A DNA stretch of 13,422 bases, from the NCBI GenBank assembly GCA_021804315.1, contig JAJZHX010000006.1, forward strand, positions 1 through 13,422, written 5' to 3'. The position numbers were made by a program, and so were the translations under genes. This document shows positions 1 through 7,690 of the stretch, piece by piece. The notes below the pieces were generated by a model. That model was not told where the DNA came from. It saw nothing but the letters and a program-made list of their open reading frames with translations, and did no database searches. Source of the DNA: a bacterium (GTDB lineage Bacteria > Patescibacteriota > Saccharimonadia > Saccharimonadales > UBA4665). Position 1 is the stretch's first letter. Every line of letters begins with the position of its first letter.

Positions 1-691
1 ACGTAGGCGGGTAGACAATATATCTTTGCCATACCTTAAGAACATTAACGCCAATTAACACTAAAGCCAAACCGCAAACAATCAGAAAAACTTCCTCGAT
101 TCGATGAATAGAATAAAAATAAAATGAACTAATTGTTATCCAAGAAGCCAGCGAGAAAAATATTGCCAATATTAGGCCACTTATATAGCTATAAATTTCC
201 GGTAGCTTTATAACTGCTAAATATAGTGCCCCGCAAGTCGCTATAAAAAGTCCAAGCATAGCAAAAGCCGACATTAAACTATCAGGGCTCAATAGTCTTC
301 CTTCAATATGCACACACTGGTTCCTAAGCCTGTGCGTACATATATCTGGTGCTCCAGCGCCAAAAGCTGTAAAAAAACCAAAGTCTATCAGACCAAAACT
401 AACAACATAATAACTAAATTGCTTGAATTTGTATTTGTATTTTACAAAATTAATCATTAAGCCAAGTAGAACAATTATGACGCCTGCTATAATATCACCG
501 TCTAAAAATACCCGAAAATGCGGATGTCCAGGTAATTCCAGATTGCTAACTACGCCCCTCCTAGATACCTTAGAATCTATGATGTAGGCTAGTGGCCAGG
601 AGTTATAAATAATTGCAGCTAATATAAAGATGGCTAATAATCTAAAATAAAGCTGTCTATTATTTAACTTCAGATAACTTTTAGCTCTCAT
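1..691 (-). CDS. Multipass membrane protein, DUF998-like (partial, C-terminus outside window)
   Basis: I translated this from ATG at 689-691; 230 codons are open to the left edge, so the C-terminus is missing. A helix at residues 15-35 is followed by a loop with VSNLELPGHP and FRVFLDGD, then further hydrophobic segments at about 66-82, 92-110, 140-160, 168-190 and 200-218, giving about six membrane spans. Two Cys residues (DICTH, NQCVH) lie close together in the central loop and could form a disulfide. The layout (first helix, VSxLExPGxP-type loop, FRxxD) recalls DUF998 membrane proteins of actinobacteria; that assignment is from memory of the family pattern. The start is supported by AAAAGG seven bases upstream. 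It follows the decayed PAP2 gene by 12 bp on the same strand and was probably translated in the same operon. The function is unknown. Confidence 0.6.
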   Translation of the reverse strand, partial: MRAKSYLKLNNRQLYFRLLAIFILAAIIYNSWPLAYIIDSKVSRRGVVSNLELPGHPHFRVFLDGDIIAGVIIVLLGLMINFVKYKYKFKQFSYYVVSFGLIDFGFFTAFGAGAPDICTHRLRNQCVHIEGRLLSPDSLMSAFAMLGLFIATCGALYLAVIKLPEIYSYISGLILAIFFSLASWITISSFYFYSIHRIEEVFLIVCGLALVLIGVNVLKVWQRYIVYPPT

Positions 692-703
692 GCTGTACCT
701 TTT

Positions 704-1241
704 TTAAAAACTTCCTTTTAGACTTACCGCTAAAATATCTTCAAAGGCTAAGCTGGCTATTTTATCAAGATTATTTGGCAATAAACTAATAAAATATACG
801 ACTGCTAAACCTAATAACCTACCAGCTAGTAAATTATTAAGTCGATGATATCCCGCATAAGTCCGAGCAATAGCCACAATCACCGTCCAGCTAATGATTG
901 GCCAAGGCAATTGCCCAGGTCTTGTTTGCTTGACAATATATTTAGCTATAGTCATAACATCATCGTCGCCAGCTTTAATCAAAAATCTGCCAAGCTACCT
1001 TGAGGCGATTAAATAATAACGCGGTAACCCAGCCAAATATAATATCGCGAAAAAGGCTCAGCTGAAATCCTGTTAATTGATGTTTTTGGGCTAACATAAG
1101 ACCTGCAATAAAGATAATAACCGATAAAATTAGCCCGAAGATATAAGCTATAGGATAATCACTAGATATCTTTTGTGACGTTATATGTACTCTATAAACC
1201 ATCATAGTACTTATGTTAACATTGCTTAAAAAAGATAACAA
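704..1241 (-). pseudogene. Decayed PAP2-family phosphatase (frameshift plus internal deletions)
   Basis: Two overlapping reading frames (975-1241, then 704-982, both beginning only at TTG if read alone) join into one PAP2-like protein if a single base is removed at the A5 run at 981-985. The first part carries a membrane helix and the TGFQLSLFRDI segment seen before the first active-site region. The second has the C1 motif KX6RP as KYIVKQTRP, and a C3-like ARTYAGYHRLNN where the family expects SRX5HX3D (Ser to Ala, Asp to Asn), followed by LLAGRLLGLAV, the usual ending. The PSGH (C2) motif is absent: only 17 residues separate RP from AR, where several dozen are usual. A frameshift, loss of C2 and loss of the C3 Asp together argue for a dead gene. 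Two small functional membrane proteins are possible but less likely. Lipid or undecaprenyl phosphate phosphatase would have been the ancestral role. Confidence 0.6.
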
Positions 1242-1247
1242 TTAAAT

Positions 1248-1295
1248 AAGAGTAGCTTAATTTTGATATTAAAAAATACTTTAAAAGCTACTCTT
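1248..1295 (-). terminator. Possible terminator hairpin after the HdeD-like gene
   Basis: A perfect 11-bp inverted repeat (arms 1248-1258 and 1285-1295, loop 26 nt) lies 27 bp beyond the stop of the DUF308 gene. On the minus strand the stem is followed by TATTTAATT; on the plus strand it is followed by TTT. The long loop makes it an atypical intrinsic terminator, but the position suits the end of that transcript. Confidence 0.45.
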
Positions 1296-1321
1296 TTTAA
1301 CTTAACCAGTCTTAGCGTTTG

Positions 1322-1861
1322 TTACTTTTGTGGCCTAGATGACAAAGCGGCTACCTGAAAAACACCACTAACAATCGCATATGTCCCTAGTAACCAAACA
1401 AAGGATACACCATGTGATTGCTTGGCGAATAGAATAACTATCCCAGCGACTAAAGCTACTAGTCCGCTTAAATAGCTTAGTGTTTGCATTTTAGCCACTT
1501 GAACGGCATTAAAGTATGCACTAACAGCTTCAATAACTCCTCTGGCAATTAATGTAAAGCCGATTAGCGCAACAAAAGTACCAAATTTAACTGAAGTATG
1601 GCGCAGTAAATAAATACTGACTCCTACTTCAAAAGCTCCTAGTAAAGCAACTAGAAACCAAGTATCAGAACTGCCGATACTGCCTAAGCCTGTTAAGGCG
1701 TCAACTACTCCAATTAACAGCACGAAAGCGCCGAATAAATAAAGTAGCGTGCTAAGCGAAAGTCCTGGCCAAAAGACCGCCGCAACGCCAAATAATAAGG
1801 TTGCCACACCCCCAAGCACTAGAGCCCACCAATTATCCTTAGTGACACTTACTGTACTCAT
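1322..1861 (-). CDS. HdeD family membrane protein (DUF308)
   Basis: A 179-residue protein made almost entirely of six hydrophobic helices (about 12-30, 35-57, 68-86, 92-115, 126-146 and 152-173), with the FWPG turn after helix 1 and the internally duplicated three-helix pattern of the HdeD/DUF308 family (three DUF308 repeats, usual length 170-200). In enterobacteria HdeD is linked to acid resistance; the family's molecular activity is unknown, so here only an inner-membrane stress-related role can be suggested. The start is secure: AAGGAGGGTGAT sits just upstream of ATG, the strongest Shine-Dalgarno in the window. A matching sigma70-type promoter lies at 1895-1924, so the gene is probably its own transcript, closed by the hairpin at 1248-1295. 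Confidence 0.85.
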   Translation of the reverse strand: MSTVSVTKDNWWALVLGGVATLLFGVAAVFWPGLSLSTLLYLFGAFVLLIGVVDALTGLGSIGSSDTWFLVALLGAFEVGVSIYLLRHTSVKFGTFVALIGFTLIARGVIEAVSAYFNAVQVAKMQTLSYLSGLVALVAGIVILFAKQSHGVSFVWLLGTYAIVSGVFQVAALSSRPQK

Positions 1862-1894
1862 ATTATCACCCTCCTTTTTTTAAGTGATAATTTC

Positions 1895-1924
1895 ATAATG
1901 AACCACAACTACATTAAATGTCAA
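1895..1924 (-). promoter_or_regulatory. Sigma70-type promoter for the HdeD-like gene
   Basis: On the minus strand, a perfect -35 TTGACA (1919-1924), an 18-bp spacer and -10 CATTAT (1895-1900, 4 of 6) lie 34 bp before the start codon, upstream of the strong ribosome binding site. This is pattern matching only. Confidence 0.5.
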
Positions 1925-1972
1925 TCTCATCCATGTGGATAAGTCTGAGAATAAGCTGTAAATATTGATTGA

Positions 1973-2710
1973 TTAACTAGACATAGTATTTAATAAAGTC
2001 TGCTTACTTATTGCCCAAGCATCCATAGCTGCTGTCTCGTTATAAGCAAAAGGATTACTATCGTTAAAAAAAGCATGTCCACAATCAGGATAAACTTTTA
2101 AGGCAAAATCGACCTTCGCTTGACTCATTTTCTGTTTTAATGCATCAAGCCCTTCTATTAGTCGCTCATCTTCCTCACCGTAAAAAGCTCTTATTGGACA
2201 AGTGACCTTACTCAGTTCTTCTACTGATTGCTCACAGTGGCCATAAAAGGGGATTGCTACCTTAAGTCTAGGTTCACTGACGGCTAAGTTAAAACTATAG
2301 GTTCCGCCAAAACAAAAACCAATAACCGCCACTTGATGATTAACGTCACTCCTTTCATACAGGTAATTAAAGCAATCTTGTAAACGGCCAAGAGTTTTTT
2401 TAGCAAATTCTGGATTCTGCAGGGGTGTCATTAACTGCCTAAGTTTTGGTTGAGCTTCATGTCTTTTGGCTGGATCAAATAAGTCATTTTGTAGCTGTCT
2501 GATTTCAGGTAAATCAAGATCGTCCTCTAGTAACTCAGGCGCCAGAGCTAGGTAGCCCTCTTTGGCAATTCGTTCAGCAACAGACTTAATATGGTCACTT
2601 AACCCCCAGACTTCATGTATAACTATAACAGCCCCTTTAGGCTGATCATCTGGAAGGCAAAGATAGGCCTCAAATGGATTATGGCTCTCAATATTAATCA
2701 TTTCGTTCAT
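1973..2710 (-). CDS. Dienelactone hydrolase family protein
   Basis: A 245-residue alpha/beta hydrolase, close to the usual length of carboxymethylenebutenolidases. The nucleophile elbow is GFCFGG with Cys133 in place of the Ser of most lipases, as in dienelactone hydrolase. The other triad members are Asp181 in YGEEDE and His212 in DCGHAFFND. HEVWGL near residue 33 gives the Glu that positions the Cys in the family, and the NPFEAYLCLP start is a typical first strand. In pseudomonads the enzyme opens dienelactones in chlorocatechol breakdown; a small fermentative genome with no such pathway in view more likely uses it on another ester or lactone. The protein has no signal peptide, so it is cytoplasmic. 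AAGGAG sits 6-7 bp before ATG. The arginase gene lies 71 bp upstream on the same strand, separated by a likely terminator. Confidence 0.88.
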   Translation of the reverse strand: MNEMINIESHNPFEAYLCLPDDQPKGAVIVIHEVWGLSDHIKSVAERIAKEGYLALAPELLEDDLDLPEIRQLQNDLFDPAKRHEAQPKLRQLMTPLQNPEFAKKTLGRLQDCFNYLYERSDVNHQVAVIGFCFGGTYSFNLAVSEPRLKVAIPFYGHCEQSVEELSKVTCPIRAFYGEEDERLIEGLDALKQKMSQAKVDFALKVYPDCGHAFFNDSNPFAYNETAAMDAWAISKQTLLNTMSS

Positions 2711-2762
2711 AATATCTCCTTTTACTTAAGAACTCTTTTAAAATTAATTACATTGTTGTGAC

Positions 2763-2796
2763 AGCAAACAAAAAAATAAAGTTAATTAACTTTATT
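2763..2796 (-). terminator. AT-rich palindromic terminator overlapping the arginase stop
   Basis: A perfect 22-bp palindrome (2775-2796) contains the arginase stop codon and on the minus strand runs directly into TTTTTTGTTTG. As RNA it can form a 9-bp stem with a TTAA loop followed by a U-run, which is terminator geometry, although the stem has almost no GC. Confidence 0.45.
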
Positions 2797-3726
2797 CCTA
2801 TCTAAGTAGTTAGTATACCAGTTATAATTTTTACCAAAAAACTTAGCAGTTAACTCGATAGCCAGTTCGGCCGTCTTATAATCTTGGTCTTGCAGGGGAT
2901 TATACTCAACCACGTCTAGTCCAACGACACTACAATTTATACCAATGTACTCAGCGATGGTAGCGATTTCCCTATAAGTTAGGCCTTTAGCATTGGGCAT
3001 GCCTGCTCCAGGTGCGTAAATTTGATCAATCGAATCAAGATCTAGGCTAACCCAAACATTAGGTATGCGTGAACTTAGCTCATCAATTTTATCTAGCAAA
3101 GGCGCCATACCGTTCTTTAATAAGTCTAGTAATGTGAAGGTGTTAAGCTTCTGCTGATTAACAAGCTCTATCTCAGCTTGATCAAAATCACTACCGCCAA
3201 TGTGCAAAAAGTTATTTTTATCAATTTTAATATTTGGACCATGAAGGTCTTTAAGTTCGCTAGCCCCAAAGCCTAGTAGCGAAGCTACGTGCATGCCATG
3301 AATGTTACCGGTTAAAGTAGTTTCATCGGTATTCATATCACCATGAGCATCAATATAGATTAAAGCTAAATTACCCCCTAAAGCTACCGACGCCCCGCTG
3401 ACTGCTCCAAGATCAATCGAATGATCACCGCCAATCACGACAATTTTTTCACGATTTTTAATGACCATTTCAGTACTTTCAGCAATTAACTGATTGACTC
3501 GGATGATTTCATCCAGATAATGCATTCTTGGATTACCAGGATCAAGTTTTTGCCTATCTCGGCAATCAATATCCCCTAAGTCTTTAATACTCAAGCCAGC
3601 GTGTTCTAATTTTGCAACCATATCATGATAGCGCAAGGCTTTTGGGCCAAGATCAACGCCTAGATTATCAGCTCCCAAATCAAGTGGTGCTCCAAGCATG
3701 TTTAAAATTAACGGGTCTTTGTTCAT
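2782..3726 (-). CDS. rocF: Arginase (ureohydrolase family)
   Basis: Hydrolyses L-arginine to ornithine and urea with a binuclear Mn centre. All metal ligands are present (numbered from the TTG six bases upstream of the ATG): His104 in GGDHSI, Asp128/His130/Asp132 in DAHGDMN, Asp231/Asp233 in SLDLDSIDQIYAPGAG. TGNIHGM around residues 141-147 and Glu276 in DVVEYNPLQD fit arginase better than agmatinase, which usually has DVVEVxP. The N-terminal GADNLGVDLGP is the ureohydrolase opening. Length of about 314 is normal. I prefer ATG at 3724-3726 over TTG at 3730-3732; neither has a Shine-Dalgarno, but two overlapping TATAAT boxes lie 8-13 bp upstream, suggesting a leaderless message. It is divergent from zwf. 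No ornithine or urea enzymes are visible nearby. Formiminoglutamase is the main alternative, and less likely. Confidence 0.88.
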   Translation of the reverse strand: MNKDPLILNMLGAPLDLGADNLGVDLGPKALRYHDMVAKLEHAGLSIKDLGDIDCRDRQKLDPGNPRMHYLDEIIRVNQLIAESTEMVIKNREKIVVIGGDHSIDLGAVSGASVALGGNLALIYIDAHGDMNTDETTLTGNIHGMHVASLLGFGASELKDLHGPNIKIDKNNFLHIGGSDFDQAEIELVNQQKLNTFTLLDLLKNGMAPLLDKIDELSSRIPNVWVSLDLDSIDQIYAPGAGMPNAKGLTYREIATIAEYIGINCSVVGLDVVEYNPLQDQDYKTAELAIELTAKFFGKNYNWYTNYLDRNKVN

Positions 3727-3734
3727 AATCAATT

Positions 3735-3745
3735 ATTATATTATA
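3735..3745 (-). promoter_or_regulatory. Overlapping -10 boxes for arginase (possible leaderless start)
   Basis: Two perfect TATAAT hexamers on the minus strand (3735-3740 and 3740-3745) share one base. The nearer one ends 8 bp before the ATG, which would place transcription start almost at the start codon. No good -35 is visible at 16-18 bp. Confidence 0.4.
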
Positions 3746-3806
3746 TTACCGCTAAAAAATGTCCGGCTTTATTATAAATTATTCATCAAAAACTAAGCTT
3801 GTAGTT

Positions 3807-3812
3807 TAAAAT
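3807..3812 (+). promoter_or_regulatory. Possible -10 box for zwf
   Basis: TAAAAT ends 14 bp before the zwf ATG; a start about 7 bp downstream would leave a leader of only 7-8 nt. The -35 region is not recognisable and no strong Shine-Dalgarno precedes the gene. Weak evidence. Confidence 0.25.
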
Positions 3813-3826
3813 AGGTAATTAGTATC

Positions 3827-5161
3827 ATGAATCAAATACCTGTTATTACTATTTTTGGCATTACTGGTGATTTAAGTAAAAGAAAACTTCTACCGGCACT
3901 TTATCATCTGTTTGCTAACAATATTTTACCAAAAGAAAGTATTATTATTGGCGCCAGTCGTAATCAATTGTCAAAAGAAGATTTAACTCAACTTTTTAAA
4001 GACAGTGTTATCAATGCTCACGAAAACTGTTCAGATGATATTTTAAATTTAATCAGTCACAATCTAAAAAGTCTACAAATTGATCCTAATAATCTAGACG
4101 ATTTTACTAAATTAAAAACTTTAATAGATAGTCTTGGACCGAAAAATCACTTTAGCCACTTATTTTACATGTCCATTCCACCCTCAGCTTATGAGCCTAT
4201 CATCAATAACTTAAGCCGAGTCGGCCTTAACACACAACAAGATCGAATCCTACTTGAAAAACCTTTTGGTTATAATCTAGCTTCAGCAGAAACAACTATA
4301 CAAGTTGTTCACGAAGCTTATGAGGAAGATCAAATATATAGAATTGATCATTATTTAGCTAAGGAAACCGCTCAAAACTTACTGACATTTCGTAAAGATA
4401 ATCCGCTTTTTGTGCCCTTATGGAACTGCGACTACATCTCAAGAGTACATGTTAGACAATTTGAAACAATCGGCATAGAAGGTCGGGTGAATTTCTATGA
4501 ACAAACTGGTGCCCTGAGGGACATGGTCCAAAGTCATCTTTTGCAAATTCTAGCTTTAACATTAATGGACATCCCCAAAGATTTATCAAGTCAAGCTATC
4601 CATGAAGCTAAGCAAGACTTTTTTGAAAAAATTATGCCAGCCGATCCTCAACTGGCTATAAGAGGACAATATAGTAGTTACAAGCATGAGGTGGCTAATC
4701 CTGATAGTCAAGTTGAAACATATGTTAAACTCAAATTAAACAGCCAAAGTAAAAATTGGCAACAAACGGATATAATTATAGAGCATGGCAAAGGGATGTC
4801 CGAAAATATAGCTGACGTTAGTCTCTATTTCAAATCAACTCAATATAGACTAAGAAATAAGCTAACGTTTAGATTACAACCTAATGAGGGCATTAATTTA
4901 GACTTAATAGTTAAAAAACCGGGGTTAACAAACGAAATAGAACATGCTCCTCTTAGCTTTAGTTATAAAGGTGTATTCCGTGAATCTCCAAGAGTTGAAG
5001 CTTATGAAAAAGTTATTATGGAAGCAATTAACGGCGATAGATCACTATTTGCTTCCGATCAAGAGGTATTAACAACTTGGCGAATTTTACAACCAATCTT
5101 AGACTATTGGCAGGATAACTCTGCCGATTTAAAAATATATCGGTTTAGCGAAAAACCATAA
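3827..5161 (+). CDS. zwf: Glucose-6-phosphate 1-dehydrogenase
   Basis: Oxidises glucose 6-phosphate to 6-phosphogluconolactone while reducing NADP+, the entry to the oxidative pentose phosphate pathway; cytoplasmic. The Rossmann fingerprint GITGDLSKRKLLPALY lies at residues 11-26 (family GASGDLAxRKLxPALY). EKPFG at 144-148, the substrate-binding RIDHYLAKE at 172-180 and RDMVQSHLLQ at 231-240, whose His237 is the expected catalytic base, are all present. The C-terminal domain has SPRVEAYEKVIMEAINGD and TTWRILQPIL, both standard. At 444 residues it is shorter than the usual 480-510, the missing length being spread over loops. The start ATG has no strong Shine-Dalgarno. 6-phosphogluconolactonase and Gnd are not in the window. 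Confidence 0.95.
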   Translation: MNQIPVITIFGITGDLSKRKLLPALYHLFANNILPKESIIIGASRNQLSKEDLTQLFKDSVINAHENCSDDILNLISHNLKSLQIDPNNLDDFTKLKTLIDSLGPKNHFSHLFYMSIPPSAYEPIINNLSRVGLNTQQDRILLEKPFGYNLASAETTIQVVHEAYEEDQIYRIDHYLAKETAQNLLTFRKDNPLFVPLWNCDYISRVHVRQFETIGIEGRVNFYEQTGALRDMVQSHLLQILALTLMDIPKDLSSQAIHEAKQDFFEKIMPADPQLAIRGQYSSYKHEVANPDSQVETYVKLKLNSQSKNWQQTDIIIEHGKGMSENIADVSLYFKSTQYRLRNKLTFRLQPNEGINLDLIVKKPGLTNEIEHAPLSFSYKGVFRESPRVEAYEKVIMEAINGDRSLFASDQEVLTTWRILQPILDYWQDNSADLKIYRFSEKP

Positions 5162-5287
5162 CTAATTAAATACTCTAGTTCCATAGATTAAATCATCCTT
5201 ATAGGTTAAAGATTAACTTTCAACGATAGGTGTTAAAATTAAAGCGTGCTAACTTTATTACTAAAAGCCAATTAACCTTAAGCAACC

Positions 5288-6454
5288 ATGATTGTCAATT
5301 TAATAATCATTCTAATAGTTATTTACTCGGTAGTTAGAAACTGGGGAGCTGGTCTTATCAGCCAAGTTTTTGCGGTGGTTGGTCTTTTTGTCGGTATCTT
5401 TATAGGTAGAATCCTCGAGTCTTATACTATCACTCTTGCTCATAATCCTTCATCTAGAGCAGTAGTTACGCTAATAACCATCTTTGGTGTTGGCTTTATT
5501 GGACTTAGTTTAGGTGAATTTATTGGTATTAGCCTTAAGTATCGGATTCATTTTAAAAGCTTAAATTTAATAGATAATTATTTAGGATCTTTTCTAACCA
5601 TCGCTACAATTTTAGTTTTAGTCTGGTTAGCCGCCTCTGTTATTAATGATTTACCGGCTACTAAATTACAAGGTTATGTCAAAAATTCTCAGATTATAAT
5701 AGCCTTAGATAAAGTCATGCCACCAGCTCCAGGCATAATCGCCAAGCTTGGCAAAGTTATTGACCCTAACGGTTTCCCTGATGTCTTTATAGGCAACGAA
5801 CCGATCCCCAATAGCAACGTTAAAATACCTGCCTTAGGTAGTCTAATAGGTGCAGTTAATAAAGATCGTCAATCAGTAGTAAGAATTCAAGGTGATGGTT
5901 GTGGCGGGATAGTCTCCGGTTCAGGTTTTGTTGTAGCTAACGACTTAGTAGTTACTAATGCCCATGTCGTTGCCGGTATTAAACATCCTTATATTGATGA
6001 TGTTAATGGCGTGCATGTCGCTCAAGTTATCTGGTTTAATCCTAATCTAGATCTAGCCGTCCTTAAAACTAGTAATCTCGCAGGTCAACCTTTGCGACTT
6101 GATTTAAATACAATTAGTCCAAACACCGGTGGAGCTGTTCTTGGCTATCCAGGTGGCGGACCATTTTCAGCTGTTCCGGCAGCCGTTATTCAAGAATTTG
6201 AAGCTAGCGGACATAATATATACGGTAACGGCGTAACTCTTCGGCAAGTTTACTCTATAGACGCCACAGTCATCCCGGGTAACTCAGGTGGACCACTGAT
6301 TAATAATAATGGCTTGGTTATTGGTGTCGTCTTTGCTGAAAGTACATCCTATGCTCACACTGGTTATGCCCTAGCAATGCCGAAAGTTGCCAGTCAAATA
6401 AACCAAGCTGAAAAAAAATCTAAAACTGTTAGCACTGGCCAATGCGCTGACTAG
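5288..6454 (+). CDS. MarP-like membrane-anchored serine protease (CvpA-like TM domain plus trypsin fold)
   Basis: Residues 1-120 form four hydrophobic helices (about 2-16, 25-43, 58-80 and 98-118) in a CvpA/colicin V production-like domain. Residues 190-370 are a chymotrypsin-fold protease with His226 (TNAHVVAG), Asp255 (LDLAVLK) and Ser333 (VIPGNSGGPL), so the triad is complete, plus GSGFVV and GYPGGG. The order matches mycobacterial MarP (Rv3671c), a periplasmic protease needed for acid and oxidative stress resistance. Cys205 (GDGCGG) and Cys386 (GQCAD) sit where MarP has its regulatory disulfide. The protease would face outside the membrane. The ATG has no Shine-Dalgarno; TAAAAT at 5234-5239 is a possible -10. 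The stop codon abuts the stop of the convergent permease. No PDZ domain, so it is not DegP/HtrA. Confidence 0.88.
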   Translation: MIVNLIIILIVIYSVVRNWGAGLISQVFAVVGLFVGIFIGRILESYTITLAHNPSSRAVVTLITIFGVGFIGLSLGEFIGISLKYRIHFKSLNLIDNYLGSFLTIATILVLVWLAASVINDLPATKLQGYVKNSQIIIALDKVMPPAPGIIAKLGKVIDPNGFPDVFIGNEPIPNSNVKIPALGSLIGAVNKDRQSVVRIQGDGCGGIVSGSGFVVANDLVVTNAHVVAGIKHPYIDDVNGVHVAQVIWFNPNLDLAVLKTSNLAGQPLRLDLNTISPNTGGAVLGYPGGGPFSAVPAAVIQEFEASGHNIYGNGVTLRQVYSIDATVIPGNSGGPLINNNGLVIGVVFAESTSYAHTGYALAMPKVASQINQAEKKSKTVSTGQCAD

Positions 6455-7690
6455 TTATTCGGTTCTTAGGGCTTCAATAGGATCTTTGGAAGCAGCTCTG
6501 GTTGCCGGTATCGTCCCGAAAACAATTCCAATAATCAAAGATACCCCGGTTGCTAAAACAACACTTTGCCAAGTAATAATTGGTGTTAAATAGGTTGAAG
6601 CACGAATTGCCATATCAATTATAAAAGCCAGTGCTAAGCCAAGTATACCGCCAATTAAGCTTATAAATGCAGCTTCAGCCATAAACTGACTGCGAATTTG
6701 TTGATTAGTTGCCCCAACGGCCTTTCTAATACCAATTTCTCTAACTCTTTCGGAAACTGAAACTAACATCACGTTCATAATACCAATTCCAGCTACTAAT
6801 AAGGACACAGCAGCAACTCCGGCAATCAAACCAGTTAATAAATTAAGAATATTATTATTTTGAGCAATATTCTGATTGCCAGTTGAAACACTTAAATTAC
6901 TAACTCCGCCGTGTTCAGTATCAAGAGCTGCGGCAATATTCTTGGCCACTATGCTTGTTTGATTGACTTGCTTAGCTCTAGCGAAGATTTCATAAGTTGG
7001 GGCAGTATCATTAGTCAGTGACTCAGCAGTAGAATTTGGAATAAAGATAGCATTATTAAAGTTAGCCTCCCGGCTAAGCGGAGTAGCATTAAAGGAGTTA
7101 AAAATACCCGCAACCACAAAGTTTTGACCATGAAAAGTAAAACTAGAACCTAAGGGGACATTTTCATTAAATAGATCCTGAGCAGCCGTTTGACCTAGAA
7201 CTGCCACATTACCATTATTAGCAGGTGAACTAGTAAAAAAGTTCCCGAAAGCCAACGATTGATTAATTAGATTTGGTAAGCTGGAGCTAGTACCAACCAC
7301 AAATCCTGGCTTATATACACCACTACTAGACTTAACCGGACCACTAACTAGGGTTAGAGGAGCAACTTCTGCTACGCCAGTCGCCTGAGAAACTGTCTTA
7401 ATATCTTTAAGTATCATAGGATTGCTAATGCTAAAGTTAGCTAAATCACTACCCCTAACAAGACCGCTACCTAAACCTACTGAAGTTGGCCTAATAGTAA
7501 TAATATCTGGGCCATAGCTACGAATTTGGCTACTAATTTGTGCTTTAATCCCCGTACTAATGGCAATAACTGTAATAACTGAAGCTACGCCAATAATAAT
7601 ACCAAGCATAAGGCTTAAACTCCGCAATTTAGCAGATTTAACCACCTGCATTCCGGCTCTAAAACTACTAATTAATTTAACACCTATCAT
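6455..7690 (-). CDS. MacB-like ABC transporter permease (MacB periplasmic core plus FtsX domain)
   Basis: A 411-residue permease of the type VII ABC (MacB/LolC/FtsX) class. One helix at about 25-47 (LGIIIGVASVITVIAIS) is followed by a large extracytoplasmic domain (about 50-280) rich in Asn, Ser and Thr. Three C-terminal helices follow at about 284-312, 335-362 and 375-397. The FtsX signature SERVREIGIRKAVGAT and the ending PATRAASKDPIEALR are diagnostic. Such systems do not move substrates through the membrane; they couple ATP hydrolysis to work on the outer face (peptide or lipoprotein export, or signalling). The ATG overlaps the stop of the ATPase gene by 4 bp (ATGA), so the two are translationally coupled. 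No MacA-type adaptor is visible in the window. The stop codon touches that of the convergent protease with no gap. Confidence 0.92.
   Translation of the reverse strand: MIGVKLISSFRAGMQVVKSAKLRSLSLMLGIIIGVASVITVIAISTGIKAQISSQIRSYGPDIITIRPTSVGLGSGLVRGSDLANFSISNPMILKDIKTVSQATGVAEVAPLTLVSGPVKSSSGVYKPGFVVGTSSSLPNLINQSLAFGNFFTSSPANNGNVAVLGQTAAQDLFNENVPLGSSFTFHGQNFVVAGIFNSFNATPLSREANFNNAIFIPNSTAESLTNDTAPTYEIFARAKQVNQTSIVAKNIAAALDTEHGGVSNLSVSTGNQNIAQNNNILNLLTGLIAGVAAVSLLVAGIGIMNVMLVSVSERVREIGIRKAVGATNQQIRSQFMAEAAFISLIGGILGLALAFIIDMAIRASTYLTPIITWQSVVLATGVSLIIGIVFGTIPATRAASKDPIEALRTE

Noticed and set aside
5162..5287. Small gene or terminator between zwf and the protease
   Set aside because: No ORF of useful length and no stable hairpin; only a weak TAAAAT at 5234-5239.
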